From NCBI GenBank assembly GCA_002500925.1, contig DLTN01000091.1, positions 1-9,177 on the forward strand: a stretch of DNA of 9,177 nucleotides. The letters run 5' to 3'. The translations under genes and the position numbers were made by a program. This DNA comes from Gemmatimonadales bacterium UBA7835. GTDB taxonomy: Bacteria > Gemmatimonadota > Gemmatimonadetes > Longimicrobiales > Gaopeijiaceae. Of the stretch, positions 1 through 5,750 are shown piece by piece. The notes beneath the pieces were generated by a model. The model worked only from the letters and a program-made list of their open reading frames with translations. It did no database searches and was not told the origin of the DNA. Each line of letters starts with the position of its first letter. The first letter of the stretch is position 1.

Positions 1-61
1 CAGTCTCGTGTCCGGACATATACAGTCAAAACGACGACGACTCCACCCTCAATAAGAGCTG

Positions 62-559
62 TCAGTCGACATCGATCAGTTCGATGTGGAAGATCAACGT
101 TGATCCCGGCGGAATGCCTCCTCTGCGAGAAGAACCATACGCAAGCCCCGGCCTAACGACTAAGCGGCGGATACCACCCCGGCGCATACCAACGATGCCC
201 TGATTCCAGCCCCGAATAACTTCATTGCCGCCAAGCCGAATTGCGTACGGAGTGCTCCCAACATTACCGTCAAAAACCGTTCCGTCGGGTAACCATCCCA
301 CATACTCAATCCATACGCGACTCGTGCGCCGAGCGGCGGTCCCTGCTCCCTCGCTAAGATCCTGAATGTAGAGACCAGACGAAGTAAGCTCGAAGTCAGC
401 CAAATCAATACTGAGATCTCGAGCAAAAAATATCTCAGCCGGGTCACTGGGTGGAAGTAGCTGCTGTGGGGAACCTTCCCCACCACTGCAGGAGCAAAGC
501 ACCAATACTGATGCTGTGCTCGACACAAGCCCTGATAAACGAACACCCATTCTACCCAT
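62..559 (-). CDS. FKBP-type peptidyl-prolyl cis-trans isomerase, predicted lipoprotein
   Basis: Predicted to catalyse cis-trans isomerisation of X-Pro bonds in exported proteins. From the ATG at 559 the protein has 165 residues. It starts with a lipoprotein signal peptide: two arginines, a hydrophobic stretch, then lipobox LCSC with the lipidated Cys at residue 24. A linker follows, then one complete FKBP domain from about residue 60 to the end. The pocket residues of the family are visible: Tyr86, Phe96-Asp97 (VFDG), Val114-Ile115 and Trp118 (EVIRGW), Tyr141 (LAYG) and Phe157 (IFHIEL). The frame stays open upstream to a TTG at 604 with a GGAG 11 bases before it. That start would give an unusually long 38-residue signal region, so I prefer 559; 550 is also possible. 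It follows mdh on the same strand after a gap of about 120 bases, so it may be read through or have its own promoter. Family is certain; the substrate is unknown. Confidence 0.9.
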   Translation of the reverse strand: MGRMGVRLSGLVSSTASVLVLCSCSGGEGSPQQLLPPSDPAEIFFARDLSIDLADFELTSSGLYIQDLSEGAGTAARRTSRVWIEYVGWLPDGTVFDGNVGSTPYAIRLGGNEVIRGWNQGIVGMRRGGIRRLVVRPGLAYGSSRRGGIPPGSTLIFHIELIDVD

Positions 560-667
560 GGTGGCAACGAACGTACACCGACCAACCGGCCGAAACAGAT
601 CCAAGAGAACAGTTACTCCATATTGTCACTCTGCGTTTTCTGAAGGGACGCGTACACACCTTCACAC

Positions 668-696
668 GAGGCTCAGTGTCTTCAGACTGAGGCCTC
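668..696 (-). terminator. Hairpin overlapping the mdh stop codon
   Basis: An inverted repeat of 10 bases (668-677) and 11 bases (686-696) pairs with a single bulged base around an 8-base loop. It spans the last codons and the TGA of mdh. No T-run follows on the minus strand, so it is not a classic intrinsic terminator. It could be a weak terminator or a 3'-end stabilising structure between mdh and the FKBP gene. Confidence 0.4.
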
Positions 697-1629
697 CATA
701 GCCTTGAGGCTCTCGACCGTTGACTTCACGTGCTCCGCACTCGTCTCGAGTGCTGAACGCTCGGACTCTTCGAGTTCGACCTCTATGATCCGCTCAAGCC
801 CGTTCGCGCCAAGCATGCATGGGACACCCAAGTACAGATCGTTGAATCCATACTCACCCTGAAGCCACGCGGCACATGGAAGGATCCTCCGTTTGTCCTT
901 AACGATCGCCTCAGCCATCTGGACTGCAGCTGCAGCGGGAGCGTAGTAGGCGCTTCCCGTCTTCAGGTATGACACGATCTCACCACCGCCCTTGCGAGTT
1001 CGCTCTACTAGGGCATCGATCCGATCCTGCTCAAGGAACTGAGATAGGGGGATACCGCTGACGGAGGTGTAACTGGCGAGCGGCACCATCGTGTCACCGT
1101 GCCCTCCTAGAACGAGGGCCTGAATGTCCTCAATCGAGACATCAAGCTCCAGCGCGATGAAGGATCTGTAACGCGCGGTGTCGAGCACCCCAGCCATACC
1201 GATCACCCTCTCACGAGGGAAGCCCGATGCCTCCATTGAAACCTGAGCCATAACATCTAGGGGATTGGTGACCATTATGATGATCGAATCCGGAGCGACC
1301 CTGGCAATTTCCCGAGAGACTGAACGGATAACATTAGCGTTCGTCTTCAGCAGGTCATCACGACTCATCCCCGGCTTACGTGCGATACCAGCCGTAACGA
1401 TGAAAATGTCCGAGTCCACCGAGGACTCATAGTCGCTGGCCCCAAAGACCCGAGAATCAAAACCCTCAATGGGGGCACTCTCCCACTGATCGAGTCCCTT
1501 GCCTTGTGGAATACCGTCTGCGATGTCAACGAGGACGACTTCCTTGGCAAGTTCTTTTTGGGAGAGAAGCTGCGAACACGTCGCACCGACGTGTCCGGCT
1601 CCAACAACGGTGATCTTCTTTGCGCTCAT
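682..1629 (-). CDS. mdh: Malate dehydrogenase (LDH-type), NAD-dependent
   Basis: Predicted to interconvert malate and oxaloacetate with NAD in the cytoplasm, as part of the TCA cycle. The 315-residue protein has the length and motifs of the LDH-like MDH family. The Rossmann nucleotide loop GAGHVGAT is at residues 10-17. Asp35, at the end of the second strand (VLVDIADG), favours NAD over NADP. The mobile substrate loop ARKPGMSRDD carries Arg84, which marks malate rather than lactate specificity, and Arg90. MVTNPLDVM (119-127) supplies the active-site Asn. LDTARYR (149-155) has the proton-relay Asp150, and GGHGD (175-179) the catalytic His177. The ATG at 1629 sits directly before the first beta strand. 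The nearest GGAG lies about 13 bases upstream, so ribosome binding looks weak. A good sigma-70 promoter about 105 bases upstream suggests independent transcription. No anomalies seen. Confidence 0.97.
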   Translation of the reverse strand: MSAKKITVVGAGHVGATCSQLLSQKELAKEVVLVDIADGIPQGKGLDQWESAPIEGFDSRVFGASDYESSVDSDIFIVTAGIARKPGMSRDDLLKTNANVIRSVSREIARVAPDSIIIMVTNPLDVMAQVSMEASGFPRERVIGMAGVLDTARYRSFIALELDVSIEDIQALVLGGHGDTMVPLASYTSVSGIPLSQFLEQDRIDALVERTRKGGGEIVSYLKTGSAYYAPAAAAVQMAEAIVKDKRRILPCAAWLQGEYGFNDLYLGVPCMLGANGLERIIEVELEESERSALETSAEHVKSTVESLKAMEASV

Positions 1630-1734
1630 GAGAAAAAGTCCGCTCCGCGGCAGAGTGTTTCGAGTTGAGGGTGGGGTACTTTAAACGCGCACGACCTCTT
1701 GGATCGATAGTGTTCCGGAAGGAAGGCACGCAGG

Positions 1735-1762
1735 ATTATAACTAGGCTCTGAGACAGGTCTA
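1735..1762 (-). promoter_or_regulatory. Candidate sigma-70 promoter of mdh
   Basis: On the minus strand a perfect -10 box TATAAT (1740-1735) lies 16 bases after TAGACC (1762-1757), a four-of-six match to the -35 consensus. Transcription would begin near 1728 and leave a leader of roughly 100 bases before the mdh ATG. It lies in the 196-base gap between moaA and mdh, which otherwise shows no gene. Confidence 0.5.
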
Positions 1763-1825
1763 CCCGGTAACCCCCTGCACTGGCTTTATGATCCAAAAAC
1801 ACCCAGATCTATAAGCCCAAACCCG

Positions 1826-2821
1826 TCATCCACCCGTCTGAGAAAGAGCGATCAGTCCTCCAGAGCCTAGGTCACTTCCTTGGATTAGCTGATGACGCTC
1901 CGGCTTGATCTCAAGTGTTTCTTGGATATGCGGCACTAAATCTTCGCCAGCTCGGAGAGGGTCTCTCAGGTTTGTCTGAATAGCGCCAAAGAGACACGGG
2001 CGCAGTTGGCCGTCCGCTGTCAGTCTCATCCGATTACACCGATCACAATAATTGTGGCTCATCGGAGTGATTACCCCGATAGTACCAGGCGCGTCCTTGA
2101 ACTGGTAATATCGGGCTGGACCATTTCCGAACGGTCCCTGCACCGGCTCAATAGATTCAATACGCTCAATTCGGCGCAAAGCTTCTGTACACGAAATGAA
2201 CTGATTCGCGCTAAGATCGAGATTCGCTCCAGTGGGCATCATCTCTATGAATCGAACATGCCACGGACGCTCTCTAGTAATCTCAGCAAAATCTTCGATT
2301 TCATCGTCATTTTGACCTCTGATCAGAACTACATTGATCTTAATCGGAGCGAAGCCTGCAGCTTCTGCTGCATCTAGGCCCTCCATGATCTTGGGGTAGG
2401 ATCCTGGTCGCCGTGATATCGAATCCACTCTGTCTGGGCGGAGAGAATCCAGCGATACATTCAGACGCTGGATCCCCGCGTCACGGAGAGCGTCGGCCTG
2501 CTCCGCTAAAAGAACTGCGTTCGTCGAAAGAGAAAGGTCCTCTATTTCGGGGACTTCTGAGATCATACGAACAAGATCGGGAAGGTCTCTTCGGACCAAA
2601 GGTTCACCCCCGGTAATCCTCACCCGACGCAGCCCCATGCCCGTCATCGTGCGAACTATTTGCGCAATCTCCTCATAGGTGAGCAGTTCTTCGCGTTTCA
2701 GCCAAGGCAAGCCCTCCATCGGCATGCAGTAAACGCAACGGAGATTGCACTTGTCTGTGACTGATATGCGCAAGTATTCCACACGTCGTCCGAACTGATC
2801 GATCATGGCGTTATCAGTCAT
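1826..2821 (-). CDS. moaA: GTP 3',8-cyclase MoaA (molybdenum cofactor biosynthesis)
   Basis: Radical-SAM enzyme that converts GTP to 3',8-cyclo-GTP, the first step of molybdopterin synthesis (completed to cPMP by MoaC). With the ATG at 2821 the protein has 331 residues, the usual MoaA length. The radical-SAM cluster motif CNLRCVYC gives Cys25, Cys29 and Cys32. The SAM-binding GGEP motif follows (TGGEPLVRRDL). The second, substrate-binding 4Fe-4S cluster is complete: CDRC (Cys259, Cys262) and Cys276 in LRPCLFG. The chain ends in Gly-Gly, the C-terminal tail MoaA needs for activity. The frame is open further upstream, but that part lies inside moaE. The 2821 start gives an ATGA four-base overlap with the moaE stop, typical of coupled translation. 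It is the last gene of the moaD-moaE-moaA unit. No moaC is in the window. Confidence 0.97.
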   Translation of the reverse strand: MTDNAMIDQFGRRVEYLRISVTDKCNLRCVYCMPMEGLPWLKREELLTYEEIAQIVRTMTGMGLRRVRITGGEPLVRRDLPDLVRMISEVPEIEDLSLSTNAVLLAEQADALRDAGIQRLNVSLDSLRPDRVDSISRRPGSYPKIMEGLDAAEAAGFAPIKINVVLIRGQNDDEIEDFAEITRERPWHVRFIEMMPTGANLDLSANQFISCTEALRRIERIESIEPVQGPFGNGPARYYQFKDAPGTIGVITPMSHNYCDRCNRMRLTADGQLRPCLFGAIQTNLRDPLRAGEDLVPHIQETLEIKPERHQLIQGSDLGSGGLIALSQTGG

Positions 2822-3291
2822 GGACTTCCCTTGGACCGTGGGCCCGTCCCCGGTGGCAACGTCCCTTCCACCCAAGAGTCTGTCCCGTCCTCGTAATATT
2901 CTTTCTTCCACACGGGGAGTCTCTTTTTGATCTCTTCAATGATGTAACGGGTCGCATCAAACGACTCAGCTCTGTGTGGGCTTGAGACAGCAATCGCAAC
3001 GGAGATCTCACCGATCTGCAATTCACCTGTTCGGTGTTCCACCGCCAATCTATCAGTCCCAAGCCTCTCAGCCGCCTCGGCAGCGATCGACTTAAGCTCC
3101 TGTTGTGACATCTCGACATAGGAGTCATAACGCATTCCGGAGACTGGACGTCCATCAGCGTGATTGCGGACAACTCCAATGAAAAGAATGGCCGCTCCGT
3201 CCTCGTCCGACCCAACCCGAGATAAAAGCTTGGTAGAGTCGATTTCTTCCGGCCCTACGTGACAGTGGATAATACGAGATCGGTCCGCCAC
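2818..3291 (-). CDS. moaE: Molybdopterin synthase large (catalytic) subunit MoaE
   Basis: Catalytic subunit of molybdopterin synthase. With thiocarboxylated MoaD it inserts two sulfurs into cPMP to form molybdopterin in the cytoplasm. The 157-residue protein shows the family core: FIGVVRNHADG with Arg42, RTGELQIGEISVAIAV (87-102), HR at 106-107, and two lysines in the conserved C-terminal block, Lys122 (EEIKKRLP) and Lys129 (VWKKE), matching the active-site lysines of E. coli MoaE. The start is a GTG at 3291, three bases after the moaD stop; the only ribosome-binding candidate is the G-rich end of moaD, so translation is probably coupled. Its TGA overlaps the moaA ATG. The last 15 residues are a Pro/Gly-rich tail with no assigned role. 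Family assignment is secure. Confidence 0.96.
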   Translation of the reverse strand: MADRSRIIHCHVGPEEIDSTKLLSRVGSDEDGAAILFIGVVRNHADGRPVSGMRYDSYVEMSQQELKSIAAEAAERLGTDRLAVEHRTGELQIGEISVAIAVSSPHRAESFDATRYIIEEIKKRLPVWKKEYYEDGTDSWVEGTLPPGTGPRSKGSP

Positions 3292-3294
3292 GGC

Positions 3295-3546
3295 TCAGCC
3301 CCCAGCCACCGGTGGGATGAATGCAACCTCGTCACCTGACCCCAGTGTCTCATCAAGCATTGCGTAGGTCTGATTGACTGCCACAGCAGGCTCGGTGGGG
3401 AGAGAATCGAACGGTGCGCCACGTCCTCGGAGCTCCTCAACCAGATCTGCAACAGTGGCACCCGAAGGCAGCTCCACCGCGAGTGTGGATGCACCTACCA
3501 AGTCACGGTATAAGGCGAAGAAAACTGTGTTGACGGAGATTGACAC
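3295..3546 (-). CDS. moaD: Molybdopterin synthase sulfur carrier subunit MoaD
   Basis: Small ubiquitin-like protein that carries sulfur as a C-terminal thiocarboxylate and donates it inside the MoaD-MoaE synthase. The 83-residue length, the opening FFALYRDLVG strand-helix pattern, the central ATVADLVEEL helix and the late DEVAFIPPVAGG segment are all typical. The essential C-terminal Gly82-Gly83, adenylated by a MoeB-type enzyme, is present. The start is a GTG at 3546; no Shine-Dalgarno sequence is visible before it and no ATG is available in frame. It appears to be the first gene of the moaD-moaE-moaA unit, with a 3-base gap to moaE. moaC, moeB and the insertion enzymes must be elsewhere if the pathway is complete. 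Confidence 0.95.
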   Translation of the reverse strand: MSISVNTVFFALYRDLVGASTLAVELPSGATVADLVEELRGRGAPFDSLPTEPAVAVNQTYAMLDETLGSGDEVAFIPPVAGG

Positions 3547-3562
3547 GTTTCGCTGAAATTTT

Positions 3563-3589
3563 GTTATAGTCGGCGTAGGGTCCGCTGAA
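3563..3589 (-). promoter_or_regulatory. Weak candidate promoter of the moaD-moaE-moaA unit
   Basis: On the minus strand TATAAC (3568-3563) matches the -10 consensus at five of six bases and lies 16 bases before the moaD GTG. The best -35 candidate, TTCAGC (3589-3584), gives a short 15-base spacer. The leader would be only about 10 bases, which fits the missing Shine-Dalgarno sequence. The rest of the 147-base gap up to the exported-protein gene shows no gene or convincing terminator. Confidence 0.3.
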
Positions 3590-3693
3590 CCCGGAGTATA
3601 AAGCAGCTTCGGGCTAATACAGATAGACCGACCCCCAAGAGGACGTCAACGTTCCGCTGCGTTGAATATCCGGACTGAGATCTACTGCTGTCC

Positions 3694-4215
3694 TTAAATA
3701 TACCCGTTTCCTCGGGGAGACCGCGGCCCTGGCCCATCTCTTCCCCGGAGCCGTTGAATTCTCCTCCCCATGTCATCCCGAATTGATTGAAGTTTAAGAA
3801 CCTGCACTGCCGTAAGGAATTTGAGCAGTTCCTCCTGCTCCTGAGCAAAAAGGCGAGCCTCCTCCGTTCGCAATCTCCTCATCCGTGCCATGAGCTGCTC
3901 GGCCTCAGCTTCGTCAGTAGCACCTTCGAGCATCAGCGCCTCCACCCGACGCCGGACCGCCATGTCAGCTTGACCGAGTCGTCTGCGATCTCCCTGATGG
4001 CTACGAAGAACTTCGAGTAAAGACTCAACCTGAACATCATCGAGTTCCAGACGCTGCTGCATCGTACGCACCATCTGGCGACGGAAACGCTGCTCCATCT
4101 GTTCTCTATCTTGGCTTCTATCGCCCCGGACCTGGGCATCTGCATACATCGGAGAGGCTAGAAGCAACACAACTAAACCGGTCATGAAGCTCTGACTTCT
4201 TACTGTAATGGTCAT
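3694..4215 (-). CDS. Exported helical protein of Spy/CpxP/CnrX (LTxxQ) type
   Basis: Predicted periplasmic protein; exact role unknown. From the ATG at 4215 it has 173 residues: a signal peptide with a hydrophobic core (TGLVVLLLAS) and probable cleavage after YADA at residue 27, then an almost wholly helical, highly charged mature chain. Near the C-terminus LTAVQVLKLQ (134-143) matches the LTxxQ motif of the Spy/CpxP/CnrX group, whose members act as periplasmic chaperones or stress and metal sensors. The mature part has one His and no Cys, which argues against CnrX-style metal binding. The last ~20 residues are an Arg/Gly/Pro-rich tail. A GTG one codon earlier (4218) also gives an overlap with the anti-sigma stop, but AGGAG lies 7 bases from the ATG and only 4 from the GTG. 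The gene is the third in the ECF operon, so it is a likely sensor or effector of that circuit. Confidence 0.75.
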   Translation of the reverse strand: MTITVRSQSFMTGLVVLLLASPMYADAQVRGDRSQDREQMEQRFRRQMVRTMQQRLELDDVQVESLLEVLRSHQGDRRRLGQADMAVRRRVEALMLEGATDEAEAEQLMARMRRLRTEEARLFAQEQEELLKFLTAVQVLKLQSIRDDMGRRIQRLRGRDGPGPRSPRGNGYI

Positions 4216-4685
4216 CACGCTGCTCCTTCACCTTCGAGCTCCGCAAGGAGCTTCATTAAAGTTTCGTTAGACAGACCCTCAATCCACAAATCCCCAGCCA
4301 AAAAGCTGTCTTCGCTCAGCCACAGTTCACCCTGTTCAGGGTCAACACCGAAATCAAAAACAACATCTTGGATAACCTCAGGGCGATCACGAGACACACC
4401 TACCCCGACCGCCAGAGCCACCAGAGCAGCGGCTGCAGAAAGCCCCCACCATGACCTATTCCAGGGCCGCCTAGAAGAAGTAACTGCACTCTCGATCTGA
4501 TCCGCTAACAAGAACGGCACCACCGGGGGGGCCGCCCGCAACATCTGGATCAGCTCAAGCTCACTTTGGCAATCCTCACAGGATAGCAAGTGGGATTCAA
4601 TCGTAACCAATTGATGGTTCTCAATTCGCCCCGACGCCAAACCAGGAAGGCAGTCCCTGACCTTAGCACAATCTATCTCGTTCAT
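4215..4685 (-). CDS. Anti-sigma factor with zinc-finger (ZAS/zf-HC2) domain
   Basis: Membrane-bound partner predicted to hold the ECF sigma factor encoded just upstream inactive until a signal arrives. The 156-residue protein has a cytoplasmic N-terminal anti-sigma domain with the HxxxCxxC signature HLLSCEDC (His32, Cys36, Cys39); Cys6 and Cys12 lie further upstream. One transmembrane helix follows at about residues 79-98 (WWGLSAAAALVALAVGVGVS), and the acidic C-terminal segment of about 55 residues would be periplasmic. No catalytic or known sensor domain is seen in that segment. The ATG overlaps the sigma stop as ATGA, and its own TGA overlaps the next start, so the three genes form one tightly coupled transcript. 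The N-in topology and gene order are typical of ECF/anti-sigma pairs. The signal cannot be deduced. Confidence 0.88.
   Translation of the reverse strand: MNEIDCAKVRDCLPGLASGRIENHQLVTIESHLLSCEDCQSELELIQMLRAAPPVVPFLLADQIESAVTSSRRPWNRSWWGLSAAAALVALAVGVGVSRDRPEVIQDVVFDFGVDPEQGELWLSEDSFLAGDLWIEGLSNETLMKLLAELEGEGAA
4223..4227 (-). promoter_or_regulatory. Shine-Dalgarno deciding the exported-protein start
   Basis: AGGAG on the minus strand lies 7 bases before the ATG at 4215 and 4 bases before the alternative GTG at 4218. The spacing favours the ATG. Confidence 0.6.
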
Positions 4686-5239
4686 TCCATCAATTCCCTA
4701 AGCCGACGGATACCGTGAAAGTAGTTCACTCTCGCTGCCCCCTCACTCGACCCAATCAGAGTGGCGATTTCACGAAAGCTCAGTCCTTCATCTATGCGTG
4801 CAGAAATCGCTAAGCGCTGCTTCTCAGGTAAAGTATCTAGCATCGCACGAGCCCTCGACGATTCTTGCCCTGCGACCGCCTGTTCAGCTGGGTCCGGTGC
4901 GCTCGCCTCTAGAGGTCCAGCAACTTCGATAGACGACTCGTTCCACCGCCCTCGCTTTCGCAGCGTTGCCCTAGCCTCATTAGCGGTAACAGTCATCATC
5001 CACGTGCGAAATGAAGAATCTCCCCGAAAGCCACCCAGAGCTCGAAACGCTTTTATAAAGGCATCCTGAACCACATCCTGGGCGATGTCATCCCGTCGCG
5101 TGATGGACAGTGCTACCCGGTAAGCAGAAGCGTGATGCTTCCTGACCAGTGCACTGAACGCTCTGTCATCTCCAGAACAAGCCTGTTCGACTAGCTCGGC
5201 GTCGGAGATCTCCCTGGCACCTCGTAGACTATCCCTCAC
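4682..5239 (-). CDS. RNA polymerase sigma factor, ECF (sigma-70 family)
   Basis: Directs RNA polymerase to a small regulon when freed from its anti-sigma factor. The 185-residue protein has only the two ECF domains. Sigma-2 (about residues 24-96) has the DDIAQDVVQDAFIKAF core-binding segment and the FRTWMMTVTANEA -10-binding helix. Sigma-4 (about 130-182) has TLPEKQRLAI and the helix-turn-helix GLSFREIATLIGSSEGAARV for -35 recognition. They are joined by an acidic linker with several Pro and Ala residues. The start is a GTG at 5239 without a Shine-Dalgarno sequence at normal distance; domain onset near residue 12 supports it. Its stop overlaps the anti-sigma ATG. An ECF-like promoter lies immediately upstream, suggesting autoregulation. 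Family is secure; the ECF subgroup cannot be told from sequence alone. Confidence 0.94.
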   Translation of the reverse strand: MRDSLRGAREISDAELVEQACSGDDRAFSALVRKHHASAYRVALSITRRDDIAQDVVQDAFIKAFRALGGFRGDSSFRTWMMTVTANEARATLRKRGRWNESSIEVAGPLEASAPDPAEQAVAGQESSRARAMLDTLPEKQRLAISARIDEGLSFREIATLIGSSEGAARVNYFHGIRRLRELME

Positions 5240-5246
5240 AGAAACA

Positions 5247-5275
5247 TAGACGCCCTGGGAGCGAAAACGTTAAAC
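5247..5275 (-). promoter_or_regulatory. Candidate ECF-type autoregulatory promoter
   Basis: On the minus strand GTTTAAC (5275-5269) is followed after 16 bases by CGTCTA (5252-5247). The AAC-N16-CGTC layout is like that of several ECF promoters, such as the B. subtilis SigM type. Only 7 bases separate it from the sigma factor GTG, so the transcript would start at or next to the start codon. Confidence 0.35.
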
Positions 5276-5285
5276 GCCGGCGCGA

Positions 5286-5308
5286 AACTGCCGTGCGAGT
5301 CGTCAGTT
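5286..5308 (-). terminator. Weak hairpin after the IHF/HU gene
   Basis: AACTG and CAGTT arms (5304-5308 and 5286-5290) with two further pairs inside one mismatch form a short stem overlapping the TAA stop of the DNA-bending protein gene. A brief TTTC follows on the minus strand. The stem is short and the T-run poor, so terminator function is doubtful. Confidence 0.2.
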
Positions 5309-5606
5309 AAAAACCTATTTCGTCTACCTTTTCGACCCGAGCCCTAAGATGCTTTGACGGCTTAAAAACAGGAACTGATCGCGACGGCACTTCGACGGCT
5401 TCGCCGGTCCTTGGATTACGTGCCATGCGAGTCTTCCTCTTCCTCACCTTGAACGTCCCAAAGCCACGGATCTCGATATTCTCTCCGTCGGACAGAGCTA
5501 GCTTTACCGCGTTGAGAAAGCCGTCAACGACGAGCGCGCAATCCTTCTTCGTGATCCCCGGGCCGATAGCTTCTGCCACCTGCTCGACCAGATCTGCCTT
5601 CGTCAT
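5307..5606 (-). CDS. HU/IHF-family DNA-bending protein
   Basis: Nucleoid-associated protein that binds and sharply bends DNA as a dimer. The 99-residue protein has the N-terminal two-helix dimerisation part (MTKADLVEQVAEAIG), the family signature IEIRGFGTFKVRKRK (44-58), the arm motif RNPRTGE with the intercalating Pro65, and the C-terminal VFKPSKHLR helix. EIRGFGTF together with the basic arm looks more like IHF than HU, but with only one gene here a homodimer is likely and the exact subtype is uncertain. The frame is open to an ATG at 5639, but the ATG at 5606 is preferred: it begins the family's conserved N-terminus and has GGAGGG just upstream. It lies between carA and the ECF operon on the same strand, with its own plausible promoter. 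No functional link with either neighbour is evident. Confidence 0.95.
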   Translation of the reverse strand: MTKADLVEQVAEAIGPGITKKDCALVVDGFLNAVKLALSDGENIEIRGFGTFKVRKRKTRMARNPRTGEAVEVPSRSVPVFKPSKHLRARVEKVDEIGF

Positions 5607-5609
5607 TAT

Positions 5610-5615
5610 CCCTCC
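5610..5615 (-). promoter_or_regulatory. Shine-Dalgarno of the IHF/HU gene
   Basis: GGAGGG on the minus strand lies 3 bases before the ATG at 5606 (4 bases from GGAGG). It is the best ribosome site near this gene and rules against the longer start at 5639. Confidence 0.7.
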
Positions 5616-5704
5616 GAGAGAGCCCCGTTTTGCGTCCATGCGGCGAATCGGATGAGACTGTAGCGAGGGCAGAGTTCGACCGCAAGGCAGTTCAGAGTCA
5701 TCGC

Positions 5705-5732
5705 AGCATAGCTACTTGGAGCTCCAACCCAA
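5705..5732 (-). promoter_or_regulatory. Possible promoter of the IHF/HU gene containing a palindrome
   Basis: TTGGGT (5732-5727) and TATGCT (5710-5705), 16 bases apart on the minus strand, make a modest sigma-70-like promoter about 100 bases before the IHF/HU start. The spacer holds a perfect 12-base palindrome, which could be an operator. The matches are weak, so this is a suggestion only. Confidence 0.25.
5716..5727. repeat. Perfect 12-base palindrome TTGGAGCTCCAA
   Basis: A perfect inverted repeat with no spacer, in the 144-base gap between the carA stop and the IHF/HU start. It does not extend beyond 12 bases and has no T-run, so a terminator is unlikely. A symmetric protein-binding site is possible; chance is not excluded. 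Confidence 0.5.
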
Positions 5733-5750
5733 AACACCTCAAACCCCAGA

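Noticed and set aside
2006..2377. 123-codon plus-strand open frame inside moaA
   Set aside because: Antisense shadow of a fully supported MoaA; composition is not protein-like and no ribosome site was seen.
2814..3215. 133-codon minus-strand frame overlapping moaE
   Set aside because: Same strand, wrong frame; MoaE motifs are all in the other frame.
3565..3570. TATAGT on the plus strand as a -10 box
   Set aside because: No plus-strand gene lies downstream; it is part of the same AT-rich patch as the moaD -10 candidate.
3577..3591. Small hairpin GGGT-7-ACCC between moaD and the exported-protein gene, checked as a tRNA T-arm or terminator
   Set aside because: Only 4 base pairs, no tRNA-like loop, no acceptor stem and no T-run.
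4761..5069. 102-codon open frame on the plus strand inside the ECF sigma gene
   Set aside because: It is antisense to a clear ECF sigma factor, has no recognisable protein features, and follows from the codon use of the real gene.
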